A DNA stretch of 64,000 nt from Caproicibacterium sp. BJN0003 (GCF_026314295.1 NZ_CP111108.1:1612001-1676000), one strand, 5' to 3'. Counted from the stretch's first letter, positions 9,729 to 18,928 are shown. Numbers and translations: made by a program. The notes: generated from the sequence alone by a model not told the origin.

Positions 9729-10196
9729 ATGCGGGAAAAAATGCGCCCCATTATCTCAAAATTAAGCCATCTGCTCGAAATCGCTACGTCTCTTATCATC
9801 ATTGCAGCTGTTTCCATGGGAATTTTTCATATGGCCGTCTATATATTTACAAACGGTGATGTAGACCAATCTAAATTTGAAACTTTCTTTGCAAACATTA
9901 TGTCAATGGTTGTAGGGCTGGAATTTGTAAAAATGCTAGTCCGCCAAACACCTGCTGCAGTTTTAGACGTTTTGCTGTTTGCAGTTGCCCGGCAGATTAT
10001 TATTTATCATCACAGCGCACTCGATAATCTGGTCGGTGTAATTGCGGTTGCAGGACTTTTCGCCATTCGTAAATATCTTTTTGTTGTGACCTTTGGCATC
10101 TGCGAAAAAGATAAGCGCAAGGCCATGGAGGATTCTCAGATGCACGAGGAGCTTCATCCTTCCGCCCCGAATGAAGGACCCGATCATCCCGTCTAA
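9729..10196 (+). CDS. PsiE-like small membrane protein
   Basis: A 155-residue protein with about four hydrophobic segments (roughly 20-42, 55-72, 80-97 and 100-118) and a charged tail (KDKRKAMEDSQMHEEL). The order of helices and motifs such as ARQIIIYH and IRKYLF resemble the phosphate-starvation-inducible PsiE family, whose biochemical role is unknown. AAAAGGAG precedes the ATG at 9729. It is transcribed alone and followed by a terminator. Confidence 0.6.
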   Translation: MREKMRPIISKLSHLLEIATSLIIIAAVSMGIFHMAVYIFTNGDVDQSKFETFFANIMSMVVGLEFVKMLVRQTPAAVLDVLLFAVARQIIIYHHSALDNLVGVIAVAGLFAIRKYLFVVTFGICEKDKRKAMEDSQMHEELHPSAPNEGPDHPV

Positions 10197-10217
10197 TTTT
10201 TCTAAAACGAAAAGCAG

Positions 10218-10260
10218 AAAGCACCTTTCATTTTTTAACAAAATGAAGAGTGCTTTTTTA
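10218..10260 (+). terminator. Terminator after the PsiE-like gene
   Basis: An inverted repeat beginning AAAGCAC and ending GTGCTTT, with inner arms CATTTT/AAAATG and a short loop, is followed by a T run. It can also serve the converging minus-strand gene that ends at 10290. Confidence 0.75.
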
Positions 10261-10289
10261 TTTTGCATCCATTATTTCAATGAATAGTT

Positions 10290-11210
10290 TTAAGCAATAT
10301 GAGGAAAAAGGTTCTGTAATTCTTTTGCGCTACAGGCTGCATTAAGCCTCGGAAAAGCATCTTCTGCTGTCTTTAAAAAATACGCGTAATCATCATGTCC
10401 CTCTATTTTTAATAATCTGCAAAGCCATAAAACCGCATCAGAAAGCACTTGACGCATTTCTTTTTCCGATAAAGCCTGCAAATACAACTGCAGTTGTTTC
10501 TGCTCTTGAGGTGACAAATCAAGTGCATACGGCTCTTTTTTCAGGATAGAAAGTCCGAGTGCCTGTATCATAACCGGCTCTGTAAGATTGATAAGAAGTT
10601 CCTGATAATCCGGCTCGACAACCTGTAAAAGTTTTTCAATTCGCTCTACATCAAAATGAAGCAAAAAGCGATTCTCAATCAAGAGGCAATGAAGATATTC
10701 GTTAAGATAACAAATTCCGGAAAGAGACTCTGGGACCGGATTCATCAACTGATAGTCAATATAGCAAGGAATCTGATGTGCAAAGAAACGAACATCATAT
10801 TGTTTCCAAAAAGCACCGATCCCCTGCAGTGTATCAAAAAGGGAACGGTTTGAAATTTTTGGCGCACTCATACAGGCAGTTTTCCAAAGTCTCTTTCCTC
10901 TTCGAACTTCCCACTCGGCCCGCTTTTTTCCACGCTCAAAGAGTTCCTCTGCATTCATGTTTTTCAGCTTCAAGGGTTGCTCTTTTCCTTTAGGAGCAGC
11001 ACCCAGATCCGTTAGGAAACAAATGGATGAAAAAAGTTCTTTGACGGTTTCTTTCGGGAGAGAGCTGCTTTCCCCCATGGTATAAAGGCGCACCTGTTTT
11101 TTTAGGATCTCCCAGATCGATGTTTGAAAAGGAAGACTCTCTTCTGAAAGCGCAGAATCAGATTCATCAGAAAAAGAATCTGTCCCTGTAAACCGAAGTG
11201 TCTCTGTCAT
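10290..11210 (-). CDS. Uncharacterised protein, DUF6179-like
   Basis: A 306-residue, mostly alpha-helical soluble protein without signal peptide or recognisable catalytic motif. Its pairing with the upstream 155-residue gene, overlapping by four bases, matches a Clostridia-specific gene pair annotated as DUF6179 and DUF6323, and I assign the family on that basis. Function is unknown. The protein is shorter than I would expect for the family, so an N-terminal part may be absent or the assignment imperfect. Confidence 0.6.
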   Translation of the reverse strand: MTETLRFTGTDSFSDESDSALSEESLPFQTSIWEILKKQVRLYTMGESSSLPKETVKELFSSICFLTDLGAAPKGKEQPLKLKNMNAEELFERGKKRAEWEVRRGKRLWKTACMSAPKISNRSLFDTLQGIGAFWKQYDVRFFAHQIPCYIDYQLMNPVPESLSGICYLNEYLHCLLIENRFLLHFDVERIEKLLQVVEPDYQELLINLTEPVMIQALGLSILKKEPYALDLSPQEQKQLQLYLQALSEKEMRQVLSDAVLWLCRLLKIEGHDDYAYFLKTAEDAFPRLNAACSAKELQNLFPHIA

Positions 11211-11674
11211 TCTTCAGGATCCCTCCCATCCACAGAATCAAACGAATCAAATCGAAGATTTCGGCAAAGATCCTCCAAGGCTGTCTGCGAAAGATAAGAA
11301 AGAGAGCCCTGTGCTTTTCCGTTATAAATTTCCTTCATCGCTTCGATCAATTCATCGTCAGAAATCCGTTCCATAGACTCTGTTTTAAAATAATAAAACA
11401 GATCCTGCAGTTCAATTAAAGTCTCCTCATAGGAATTCGGAAGCAGAAACGGAGAATCACAAAACGCATAGGCAAGCTTTTTTAAAATTCCCTCGCCAAA
11501 TTCAATCCGCCCGGTATTTTGAAGTGCTTTTATCCGATGCTCCTCCAGATTCTGAATTTGTTTGTCCGAAAGAGAAAGTCCGAATCTCTCCGTTATCTGA
11601 TTGCAGTCCTGCATTAATCCGAGCAGTTCTTTTTTTTCAAGCTTTTTGGGTACCATTGTAAAATCCGATCTCAT
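11207..11674 (-). CDS. Uncharacterised protein, DUF6323-like
   Basis: A 155-residue, helix-rich cytoplasmic protein. The segment LQNTGRIEFGEGILKKLAYA followed by FCDSPFL is the recognisable part and resembles DUF6323. The ATG at 11674 follows AGGGGGG at suitable spacing. The stop codon overlaps the start of the DUF6179-like gene, so both are translated from one message. No enzymatic motif is visible. Confidence 0.6.
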   Translation of the reverse strand: MRSDFTMVPKKLEKKELLGLMQDCNQITERFGLSLSDKQIQNLEEHRIKALQNTGRIEFGEGILKKLAYAFCDSPFLLPNSYEETLIELQDLFYYFKTESMERISDDELIEAMKEIYNGKAQGSLSYLSQTALEDLCRNLRFDSFDSVDGRDPEE

Positions 11675-11727
11675 GTGTAATCCCCCCTAATATTGTTCTT
11701 ACACCCTTAGGAAGAAAAAAACAAGAC

Positions 11728-11756
11728 TTGAAAAAAGGCCCAATTTGTGGTAATAT
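11728..11756 (+). promoter_or_regulatory. Consensus-like promoter facing a terminator
   Basis: TTGAAA (11728-11733), a 17-base spacer and TAATAT (11751-11756) form a near-consensus sigma-A promoter on the plus strand. Transcription would start just before the perfect hairpin at 11767 and give an RNA of only about 50 bases. It could also be a chance match. Confidence 0.35.
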
Positions 11757-11766
11757 AAAGGCAGAA

Positions 11767-11810
11767 AAAAAGATCCGTTTTGCATATTTTTATGCAAAAC
11801 GGATCTTTTT
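11767..11810. terminator. Bidirectional terminator, 20-bp perfect stem
   Basis: Arms 11767-11786 and 11791-11810 are perfect inverted repeats around a TTTT loop, with A and T runs at the outer ends, so the structure terminates in both directions. It lies ten bases beyond the stop of the ECF S-component gene on the minus strand. Confidence 0.88.
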
Positions 11811-11820
11811 AAATATAAGA

Positions 11821-12360
11821 TTAAGAATTCTGTTGAGCGGGAAAAAGTTTGGATTTTTTCAGGATTACGACCAAAAGCGGAATCAGTGTCAACTGCAAAA
11901 GAATTCCAGGCAATGCCGTAACAAAAGCGGAAGTAAGGAAGAGTTCAAATGTATAGCCTTTTCCTGCAAGATTATAAAATAGCAAACTGGAAATCCCCAT
12001 TACAAATCGGCCGCCCAGCATAGCCACGAAAAGGGTCACATAGATTTTCCCCTGCGTCATCTGATAAAGAAGTCCAGAGAGAATCCCATAAGTTGCAAGC
12101 TCACAAATCATTGAAGCTCCCGTAGGAAACAAAGGCGGCATCCCGGTAATTATACTTGACAAAAGGGGGGTTAAAATCCCGCATAAAAGTCCCCAGGGCC
12201 ATCCGCAGAGGATTCCGCAAAGCAAAACCGGGATATGCATTGGGCACAGGATCACCCCTGCATTTGGAATTGGTAAAAAATGAAATGCCTGCGGCAAAAT
12301 AACACCGCCAGCCAAGCAGAGCGCAGAAATCGTTAACGGCACAGTTGCTCTTTTTTTCAT
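11821..12360 (-). CDS. ECF transporter S component
   Basis: A 179-residue membrane protein with about five or six hydrophobic helices, the size and hydropathy of a substrate-binding S component of energy-coupling-factor transporters. The segments PIPNAGVILCPMHIPVLLCG and GWPWGLLCGILTPLLSS resemble those of vitamin-type S components. Such proteins work with a shared EcfT and two EcfA ATPases, which are not in this window. It follows the P-loop kinase gene by 22 bases, which hints at a substrate phosphorylated after uptake, but the substrate cannot be named. Confidence 0.75.
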   Translation of the reverse strand: MKKRATVPLTISALCLAGGVILPQAFHFLPIPNAGVILCPMHIPVLLCGILCGWPWGLLCGILTPLLSSIITGMPPLFPTGASMICELATYGILSGLLYQMTQGKIYVTLFVAMLGGRFVMGISSLLFYNLAGKGYTFELFLTSAFVTALPGILLQLTLIPLLVVILKKSKLFPAQQNS

Positions 12361-12382
12361 AAAAATTTCCTTTCTCCGTCTT

Positions 12383-12982
12383 TTAAAAAGAAGGAATATG
12401 ATATCCAGTTGTATTCAACACTAGACTGCATCCTTCTGCAATTCGATAGTTGGAAAAATACCGTTCTTCCATCGGAATCCAATTTTCTTTATAAAGCTGT
12501 AAAATTTCCGGATTGCTGCGCTTCAGAATTCGCTGTTCCTGTTCCTCTTTGGAAACGGTCAAAAACACTTCGTCATCATAGAACACCCGCAGACTTGGAT
12601 GCATACTATAGGATCCCTCAATAATTGTCAAAGGCCCCGGACAGGCTGTTTTAGGCTCTCCAAATGTATTCTCTTTGCAATCATAAGGCCGATAAACCGC
12701 AGGCTTTCCGGTTCTTAGCGGGCGCAGCACCTCTTGTAGGAAACGTTCCCAATCAATATTTCCACCCGGTATCTGCAGACGTTCTTTTGTTCTGTGATTT
12801 TTCGGCAGATAAAAATCATCCATATGAACCACTGGGCACTCATATTGTTGGTGCAAATATTCCGCCAAAGTTGTCTTTCCACTTCCGCAGCGACCATCAA
12901 TCGCAAGCAAAGCACAGCCATCTCTTCGCAGTCTCTCACAAAGTTTCTGCACTTCTTTCAGTGCTTTTTCTTCTTCGCGCAA
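12383..12982 (-). CDS. Uridine-kinase-like P-loop protein
   Basis: A 199-residue cytoplasmic P-loop NTPase. Walker A GRCGSGKTTL lies at about residues 29-38, VVHMDDFYLP (the DD of phosphoribulokinase/uridine kinase-type proteins) near residue 54, and IIEGSYSMHP near residue 118. These place it in the uridine kinase-like family, although members act on various small molecules. It is probably co-transcribed with the ECF S-component gene downstream. Confidence 0.8.
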   Translation of the reverse strand: MREEEKALKEVQKLCERLRRDGCALLAIDGRCGSGKTTLAEYLHQQYECPVVHMDDFYLPKNHRTKERLQIPGGNIDWERFLQEVLRPLRTGKPAVYRPYDCKENTFGEPKTACPGPLTIIEGSYSMHPSLRVFYDDEVFLTVSKEEQEQRILKRSNPEILQLYKENWIPMEERYFSNYRIAEGCSLVLNTTGYHIPSF

Positions 12983-13247
12983 AATATTCTCTCCTTTTAT
13001 TTTATCTTAAACCTAAAATTCGGTTTAATTATACATGTATCCGCCTCAAAAAGAAACCGTCAAAAAGACACAAGTGTACCATGTAATTGAATTCAATTTT
13101 ATAAAATCCGTCTGATTTTCTATAATGGATCTCCAAACATATTTTCACTTTATTAAATAAACAATTGGCAGCATCTTTTGGAGAAGGCATAGATTTCTTT
13201 TCCCTCTCATAAATTCTTTAGAAAGCGTTTTATTGGGAGGGAATCTC

Positions 13248-14288
13248 ATGATTCGGAATTTTAAAAAAAAGAAAATTTTCTTTGTAGGATTTTTTATTCT
13301 GACTTTTCTGCTCTGTTTCGGAATTTTTGATCTGTGCAATAGAGCTGTCCAAAATGCAGCCACCACACCGGAGCCAAAAAAAGATTTTATTCACTATGTA
13401 GAATTCAATGTGAACTTTGAATCTCTGGATTGCGCACTTTCTCTTGATATAAAGGGGAATAAAGAAAATAAACCGGTTAACTGGGTAGACCTTTTAAGTT
13501 TAGAAGCCGCCCGCACCGGTGGAAAATTCACAAGTTCTTCTCCAAAGCACTTGGATGAAGACGCTGAAAAGCTACAAAATGGTTCGTCTGTTTCCGAACT
13601 GTCCGAAGGACTCTCTTACTATGCCTATTATCGAAAAGCATATGGTGCTGTTCTAGATGGACTAGTCGGAAATTTCGAAGAGGAAGTCCCGGATGAATCC
13701 GCTCCAAATGGGAAGCGTTGGGAACAAAAATACGGACTTTCCGCTTATTCTCCTATCGCAAAAGGATTTCCATATTCTGAATTTGATGATTTTGGAGTAA
13801 GCCGTACTTATGGCTATCGTCGACAACATCTTGGACATGATATGATGGGACAAATCGGCACTCCTATTATTGCCGTGGAAAGTGGAACAGTCGAAGCTCT
13901 CGGGTGGAATCAATATGGAGGCTGGCGGATTGGAATCCGAAGTCTTGACAAACAGCGCTATTATTATTACGCACATCTACGACAGAATTATCCTTATCAA
14001 TCCGATTTAAAAGTTGGCTCTTCTGTTAAAGCAGGAGATGTAATTGGCTACCTTGGTCACACCGGATACAGCACCAAAGAAAACGTCAACAATATTACAG
14101 AACCTCACCTTCATTTCGGATTAGAGCTGGTTTTTGACGAGTCTCAGAAAGAAAGTGACAATGAAATCTGGGTAGATGTCTACCCGCTTTGCCGACTGCT
14201 TTCACGCCATCAATCCCTGGTTGCAAAGATTCCCAATACGAAAGATTATCAACGCGTCTACGATTTTCAAAACACTGAGAATCCGTAA
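13248..14288 (+). CDS. Membrane-anchored M23 peptidase
   Basis: A 346-residue protein with an N-terminal transmembrane anchor (about residues 9-31) and a C-terminal LytM/M23 domain (about 190-300). Zinc ligands are visible in HLGHDMMG and EPHLHFGLEL. The central region has no family I recognise. An in-frame TTG at 13233 exists, but GGGAGG lies between it and ATG 13248, so the ATG is the start. It acts outside the membrane on peptidoglycan. It stands alone between two intergenic regions. Confidence 0.88.
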   Translation: MIRNFKKKKIFFVGFFILTFLLCFGIFDLCNRAVQNAATTPEPKKDFIHYVEFNVNFESLDCALSLDIKGNKENKPVNWVDLLSLEAARTGGKFTSSSPKHLDEDAEKLQNGSSVSELSEGLSYYAYYRKAYGAVLDGLVGNFEEEVPDESAPNGKRWEQKYGLSAYSPIAKGFPYSEFDDFGVSRTYGYRRQHLGHDMMGQIGTPIIAVESGTVEALGWNQYGGWRIGIRSLDKQRYYYYAHLRQNYPYQSDLKVGSSVKAGDVIGYLGHTGYSTKENVNNITEPHLHFGLELVFDESQKESDNEIWVDVYPLCRLLSRHQSLVAKIPNTKDYQRVYDFQNTENP

Positions 14289-14629
14289 TCTGATTTTCCG
14301 GGGATACTTTCGCTTCTGTGAATCGATCCCACACCCCCCAGTATAATCAAGTATTTAGATTAGGCTGCAAAACATAAAATTTATTATATTTTTCTAAACC
14401 ATCAGTTTTCGCCCCCCTTAAAATGATCTTTGTAAAATTCATCTTATGGGAGCTATTCTGGTGGTTTTTTTATTTACTTACTTACAAATTATAAGTTTAC
14501 TTACCCTTTTTTATTGTTAAATTAACATGAAGTGAATTAATATATTGTGCAAATTGCTGTAATTGTTGTATAACAGATAGGACCATTGTCAAAGTTGTTC
14601 TAGTGCTTAATTAAAATGACATATTGGGG
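14289..14629. other. AT-rich intergenic region upstream of structured leader
   Basis: No gene was found. The 14520-14580 part is AT-rich with promoter-like TTGTGC and TATAAC 18 bases apart around 14549-14577, which could start the long leader of the exchanger gene at 14841. Confidence 0.35.
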
Positions 14630-14638
14630 CCCCTAGGA

Positions 14639-14755
14639 GGTGATGAAATCCACATAACGTTTCGCTCGATGATTATCATATGATTTTTACTTTCACGGGT
14701 TTGCAACTCAAAAGCGAAACGCCTTCTGGCCGGGGATTTAGAAAAGTTATCACTA
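14639..14755 (+). promoter_or_regulatory. Candidate structured 5' leader of the exchanger gene
   Basis: Three nested pairings can be read: GTGAT (14640-14644) with ATCAC (14749-14753), AAATCC (14646-14651) with GGATTT (14734-14739), and CGTTTCGCT (14658-14666) with AGCGAAACG (14713-14721). They enclose a 46-base central loop. The fold sits about 90 bases ahead of the ATG and has no terminator-like U-run of its own. It does not match a riboswitch class I recognise. The pairings are seen; a regulatory role is inferred. Confidence 0.5.
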
Positions 14756-14840
14756 AGCATCATGAGTTTTTAGGGCAACTTATATTTTTGCGTAAGAAGC
14801 GAGATAATAACATGAAATATGATATGGAGGAAACAAAAAT

Positions 14841-15992
14841 ATGGGCTTTTTAACCAAGCTTTTAAGCAATAGCGTTTTTATGGCCTTTCTTGCATTGGCA
14901 TTGGGGTATCTATTTGGACGAATATCTTTTGGTGGGCTTAAATTTGGGACATCCGGTGTCTTAATTGTAGCCCTTATTCTTGGCAGCTTCGGGATGAAAA
15001 TTCCTGATGTGCTGGGCTCTATAGGACTTGTTATGTTCTTGGGCTGTGTGGGACTTTCAGCTGGTCCTTCTTTTGTAACAAACATAAAGGCTAATTTTTG
15101 GGGATTTATAGCAACCACTCTTGCTATTCTTTTATCTGCCGGAGTAACAATCGCCATGGCAGTAAAAATATTCAATCTTCCAATTGATTTATCACTTGGC
15201 GTTATGGCAGGCGCACTCACCTGCACAGCTTCGCTGACTTCTACATTGGAAATTGTAGGCTCTGATTCGGCAGCAGGTGTAGGCTATGCACTTGCGTATG
15301 TATTCGGTATCATCAGTATTGTGCTATTTGTACAGATTATTCCAAAGCTTTTCAAAGCAAATGTTGAGGAAGAAAATGCCAAAATACCAGATCCACCTGT
15401 GTCTAAACGTTTGGCCGGACTAAAAAATGCAAAACTGATTACAATGGATGCCCCGGGCGTTTTTGTAGTATGCATTACAATTGCTTTCGGTGTGATGCTT
15501 GGAGCGATTGCAATTCCTGTCGGCGGTGGCTTAACCTTCTCATTGGGCAACGGCGGCGGCGCAATCATAGCAGGCATCGTCATATCTGCCATCGGCAAAA
15601 TCGGAAAAATCAATTTCCAAGCACCTAAAACCACACTGGTCCCCATGCGTGACTTCGGAATTTCTCTTTTCCTTTTAGCAAATGGTGCTGCTGCTGGCCC
15701 GAAATTTGTATCCACCTTATCTCAATATGGTATAACATTATTCTTGGTAGGCGTATTAATGAGCGTTGTTGCCATACTGGCCGCATTTGTTGTATCTAGG
15801 TATCTATTCAAAATGCCTCTCTTTGCTTCCCTTGGAGCAACCACAGGTGCTATGACTTCAGCACCTGCACTTAATGCACTTATGTTGGTTTCTGGGAATG
15901 ACAAAGTAGCTGCTTTCTACGCAGCATGCCAGCCAATTGCTACTGTAGGTCTGGTTATATTACCACGAATTATGGTCGGATTGCTGCATTAA
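14841..15992 (+). CDS. AspT/YidE-type aspartate:alanine exchanger family protein
   Basis: A 383-residue membrane protein made of two related hydrophobic halves (about 1-170 and 200-383). Each half carries the AspT/YidE duplication pattern: GVMAGALTCTASLTSTLEIVG in the first and LGATTGAMTSAPALNALMLVSG in the second. Family members exchange dicarboxylates or amino acids across the membrane. It lacks the central TrkA_C domains of longer YidE homologues. GGAGG precedes the ATG at 14841. It is monocistronic, has a long leader and ends at a strong terminator. Confidence 0.85.
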   Translation: MGFLTKLLSNSVFMAFLALALGYLFGRISFGGLKFGTSGVLIVALILGSFGMKIPDVLGSIGLVMFLGCVGLSAGPSFVTNIKANFWGFIATTLAILLSAGVTIAMAVKIFNLPIDLSLGVMAGALTCTASLTSTLEIVGSDSAAGVGYALAYVFGIISIVLFVQIIPKLFKANVEEENAKIPDPPVSKRLAGLKNAKLITMDAPGVFVVCITIAFGVMLGAIAIPVGGGLTFSLGNGGGAIIAGIVISAIGKIGKINFQAPKTTLVPMRDFGISLFLLANGAAAGPKFVSTLSQYGITLFLVGVLMSVVAILAAFVVSRYLFKMPLFASLGATTGAMTSAPALNALMLVSGNDKVAAFYAACQPIATVGLVILPRIMVGLLH

Positions 15993-16049
15993 CTTTAATT
16001 ATGAACTAAGTGAAATTTTAATTTCTATTTACCCTTCTTACTTACCTAT

Positions 16050-16097
16050 AAAAATAAGAAACGCTGTGACTTATGAGTCACAGCGTTTCTTATTTTT
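16050..16097. terminator. Bidirectional terminator, 22-bp perfect stem
   Basis: Arms 16050-16071 and 16076-16097 pair perfectly around a TATG loop with A/T runs at the ends. It separates the plus-strand exchanger gene from the converging glycerate kinase gene. Confidence 0.92.
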
Positions 16098-16246
16098 AGG
16101 AGCATCTCTTTGCATATAAAGAGTGACCCAAACTTCGTATTGTTGTTCTTGACTTTCCTGCTTGATAGGTATCCATAATATCCATTTAGACGCTGTCAAA
16201 ACATGTTGCCTAATTCATTTCTTAATGCCTATAATTGCGAATTTCT

Positions 16247-17395
16247 TCATTGCAGATCTGGATGTTTTTGCAGCATCCTGAAAAAGCGCATAAGGTTATC
16301 CATCGTAAGGGCCAGATCTTCCTTACAACGCTGTTTTGCTTCTGAAAAGGGAACCGCTACGCGATTGATACTGAAGACAGCGCTGACTCCTTCTCTGTAA
16401 GCATTTTCAATCTGGTCACCAATGTCGCCGACAATAGCAATAAGCGGAACCCCCTGCTTTTGGGTGCGGTGGGCCACCCCTACAATAACTTTTCCTCTGA
16501 GAGACTGAGAATCCAATTTTCCTTCTCCGCTAAACACAAGGTCTGCTCCGCGGATCTTATCATCAAATCCAACGACATCAAGTACAGTCTCGATTCCCGG
16601 CTGCAAACAGCTGCCAAAAAAAGCTGCCATCCCGCCGCCCATACCACCTGCCGCTCCCGAACCTGGAAGGAAGCGAATGTCTTTTCCAAGATCGCACCGG
16701 ATAATTTCAGCCAAATGATTGAGGTTTCGGTCAAGTAGACGGATTTCCTCTTCAGAAGCCCCTTTTTGAGGCCCAAAGACAGCTGCAGCTCCATGGGAAC
16801 CACACAGCGGATTGTCAATGTCGCACATTGTGATAAGATCAATGCCTTTGAGGTCAGCATTCAATCCACTCGTATCAATAGAAGTAATCTTTCCAAGCGT
16901 TTCCCCGACAGGAACGAACTCGTGTCCGCCTTCGTCAAAAAAGCGGATTCCCAATGCAGCGGCAGCTCCTGCACCTCCGTCGTTCGTCGCACTACCGCCT
17001 AAACCGACAATGATTTTGTGACAGCCGGATTTCGCGGCATGCGCAATTAACTGCCCTACCCCAAAGGTGGTCGTTTTGCCAGCAGAACGATTTTCACCAA
17101 CCAACGGCAACCCTGCGGCCGCCGCCATTTCTATCACGGCAGTTCCATCGGGAAGCACCCCATAGAAAGCCGGGATATCTTCAAAATATGGTCCTTTTAC
17201 AACAAGGGGAACCTTCCGCCCACCAACAGCGGAAAGGAAGGCATCCACGCTGCCCTCACCACCGTCAGCTACAGGGATACTGAGTACCTTGGCGTTGGGA
17301 AAATAATTCAGTATTACTTTCTTCATAATATTGCAGACTTCAGACGAAGACATCGTCCCTTTAAAAGAATCTGGTATCAGTATGACTTTTTTCAT
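16247..17395 (-). CDS. Glycerate kinase (type II family)
   Basis: Phosphorylates glycerate with ATP to feed phosphoglycerate into glycolysis. The 382-residue product starts MKKVILIPDSFKGTMSS, a family hallmark, and contains GLGGSATNDGGAGAAAALG and FSGEGKLDSQSLRGKV, both conserved. An upstream in-frame ATG (17413) exists, but the family start and the GGGGG-containing ribosome site point to 17395. It follows the GntP-type permease gene by 55 bases, so uptake and phosphorylation of glycerate or a related sugar acid are coupled. Its usual regulator, CdaR, is present here only as a wreck. Confidence 0.93.
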   Translation of the reverse strand: MKKVILIPDSFKGTMSSSEVCNIMKKVILNYFPNAKVLSIPVADGGEGSVDAFLSAVGGRKVPLVVKGPYFEDIPAFYGVLPDGTAVIEMAAAAGLPLVGENRSAGKTTTFGVGQLIAHAAKSGCHKIIVGLGGSATNDGGAGAAAALGIRFFDEGGHEFVPVGETLGKITSIDTSGLNADLKGIDLITMCDIDNPLCGSHGAAAVFGPQKGASEEEIRLLDRNLNHLAEIIRCDLGKDIRFLPGSGAAGGMGGGMAAFFGSCLQPGIETVLDVVGFDDKIRGADLVFSGEGKLDSQSLRGKVIVGVAHRTQKQGVPLIAIVGDIGDQIENAYREGVSAVFSINRVAVPFSEAKQRCKEDLALTMDNLMRFFRMLQKHPDLQ

Positions 17396-17450
17396 TAAAC
17401 GGATTTCCCCCATTCATGCAATTATTCCCGACAAACACATTTTCCTGACA

Positions 17451-18854
17451 TCAGTGTAGAATCAGAGAAAGGACAAATACACCGACCATAGATGCGAGAC
17501 CTTCTACTAGCGTGTTCATCGTCTGCGTCTTATATCCCTGTTCCGGTGTCATGGAACCAAAGTTCGTGACAACCCAGAAGTAAGAATCGTTTGCGTGTGA
17601 TACCGTCATGGCGCCTGCACCGATTGCCATCACTGTCAGCGCCGTAGAAACAGGGGACTGTAACCCGAGTACGGTCATCAGCGGAGCCATAATGCCGGCC
17701 GTGGTGGTGATAGCGACCGTCGAAGAGCCTTGTGCGGTCTTCAGAATCGCCGCGAGCAGGAATGGGAAGAAAATCCCGACGCTCTGGAGCAACGGAGCAT
17801 TGGACGTGATATACTGCACCATCCCGGAAACGGCTATCACCTTTCCGAGGACGCCGCCCGCCGCGGTAATGAAAAGAATAGGGCCAACCGTTTTCAGAGT
17901 CTTATCGGTAACATCATAAAAATGATCTATTTTATGCATATCCACGAGAAGCCATACTCCGAACAATGTGCCAACAGCAAGTGCAATAATTGGCGTTCCA
18001 AGGAAATTGCACAAATGTGCGCCAAAACCAGACCACTTCGCCATGGAAGAAATAGAACCGAGAGCCATCAGAAGAATTGGAACAACAATTGGGCTAAGCG
18101 AAAGTGCTCCGTTTGGCAGCCGACCATATTCTTTCAGGATTTCATCGTATGTTTTAACAATTTCTCCGTCAGCCGGTTCCACATCCGCTTCGTCTGCAGC
18201 CCGAACTTTTTTGCTGATGTGACCTGCATAGAGATATGTAGCAATCAGCGCCGGAATGGAGACAAGCGCGCCCAGTCCCATAACCAAAAGCAGATTGTCA
18301 CCGATGCCAAGCGAATTTGCGGCTGCAATTGGACCCGGTGTTGGAGGGATAAATACATGGGAAGCATAAAGGCCGCCCGCCAAGCAGACCGTCATCGCAA
18401 CGCTGCTTTTACGGGTACGCTGTACCAAAGCCCTACGGATTGGATTCAGGATGACGAATCCGCTGTCGCAGAAGACAGGAATGGAAACAACCCAGCCCAT
18501 GATCAACATAGCCACATCCGGGTGATCTGGTCCGACCACATGGATTACCATGTCAGCAAGCTTAAAAGCAGCTCCTGTCTCTTCCAAAATTGTTCCGACC
18601 AACGCACCAAGAATAATAACAATGCCGATGCTGGTGAAAGTGCCGCTGAAACCGGCTCCAATTACATTGGCAAGTCCCAGCACGGTGGTTCCATCTGCTT
18701 TTTTCGTATCGACCAAAGGAATCCCCGCAACCAAACCCAGCAGCAGAGAAATGGTCATAATCGCTAAGAATGGATGAACTTTCAGCTTAGAGATTGCCAA
18801 AATCATGGCGATAACTGCGATGATAAATGCAATGATTAACCCAAACCCAGACAT
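17451..18854 (-). CDS. GntP-family permease
   Basis: A 467-residue symporter of the gluconate:H+ (GntP) family with about twelve helices. Family stretches include FCDSGFVILNPI, FIPPTPGPIAAA and AQGSSTVAITTTAG. Members import gluconate, glycerate or related sugar acids. With glycerate kinase next in the operon, glycerate is the likeliest substrate. AGAGGGGG precedes the ATG at 18854. The promoter is at 18929-18957 with the IS3 element just upstream. Confidence 0.92.
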   Translation of the reverse strand: MSGFGLIIAFIIAVIAMILAISKLKVHPFLAIMTISLLLGLVAGIPLVDTKKADGTTVLGLANVIGAGFSGTFTSIGIVIILGALVGTILEETGAAFKLADMVIHVVGPDHPDVAMLIMGWVVSIPVFCDSGFVILNPIRRALVQRTRKSSVAMTVCLAGGLYASHVFIPPTPGPIAAANSLGIGDNLLLVMGLGALVSIPALIATYLYAGHISKKVRAADEADVEPADGEIVKTYDEILKEYGRLPNGALSLSPIVVPILLMALGSISSMAKWSGFGAHLCNFLGTPIIALAVGTLFGVWLLVDMHKIDHFYDVTDKTLKTVGPILFITAAGGVLGKVIAVSGMVQYITSNAPLLQSVGIFFPFLLAAILKTAQGSSTVAITTTAGIMAPLMTVLGLQSPVSTALTVMAIGAGAMTVSHANDSYFWVVTNFGSMTPEQGYKTQTMNTLVEGLASMVGVFVLSLILH

Positions 18855-18928
18855 TTTTTCTACCCCCTCTAAAAATTAAGCAAAATAACTATGCATAAAA
18901 ACAGGTATGTATTCGCTTAATTTATATT

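Noticed and set aside
17730-18767. Plus-strand open frame of 345 codons opposite the GntP-type permease gene
   Set aside because: It is antisense to a clear GntP-family gene, has no ribosome site and an unnatural amino-acid composition (rich in R, N, H, Q and C); it is a shadow of the permease codon pattern.
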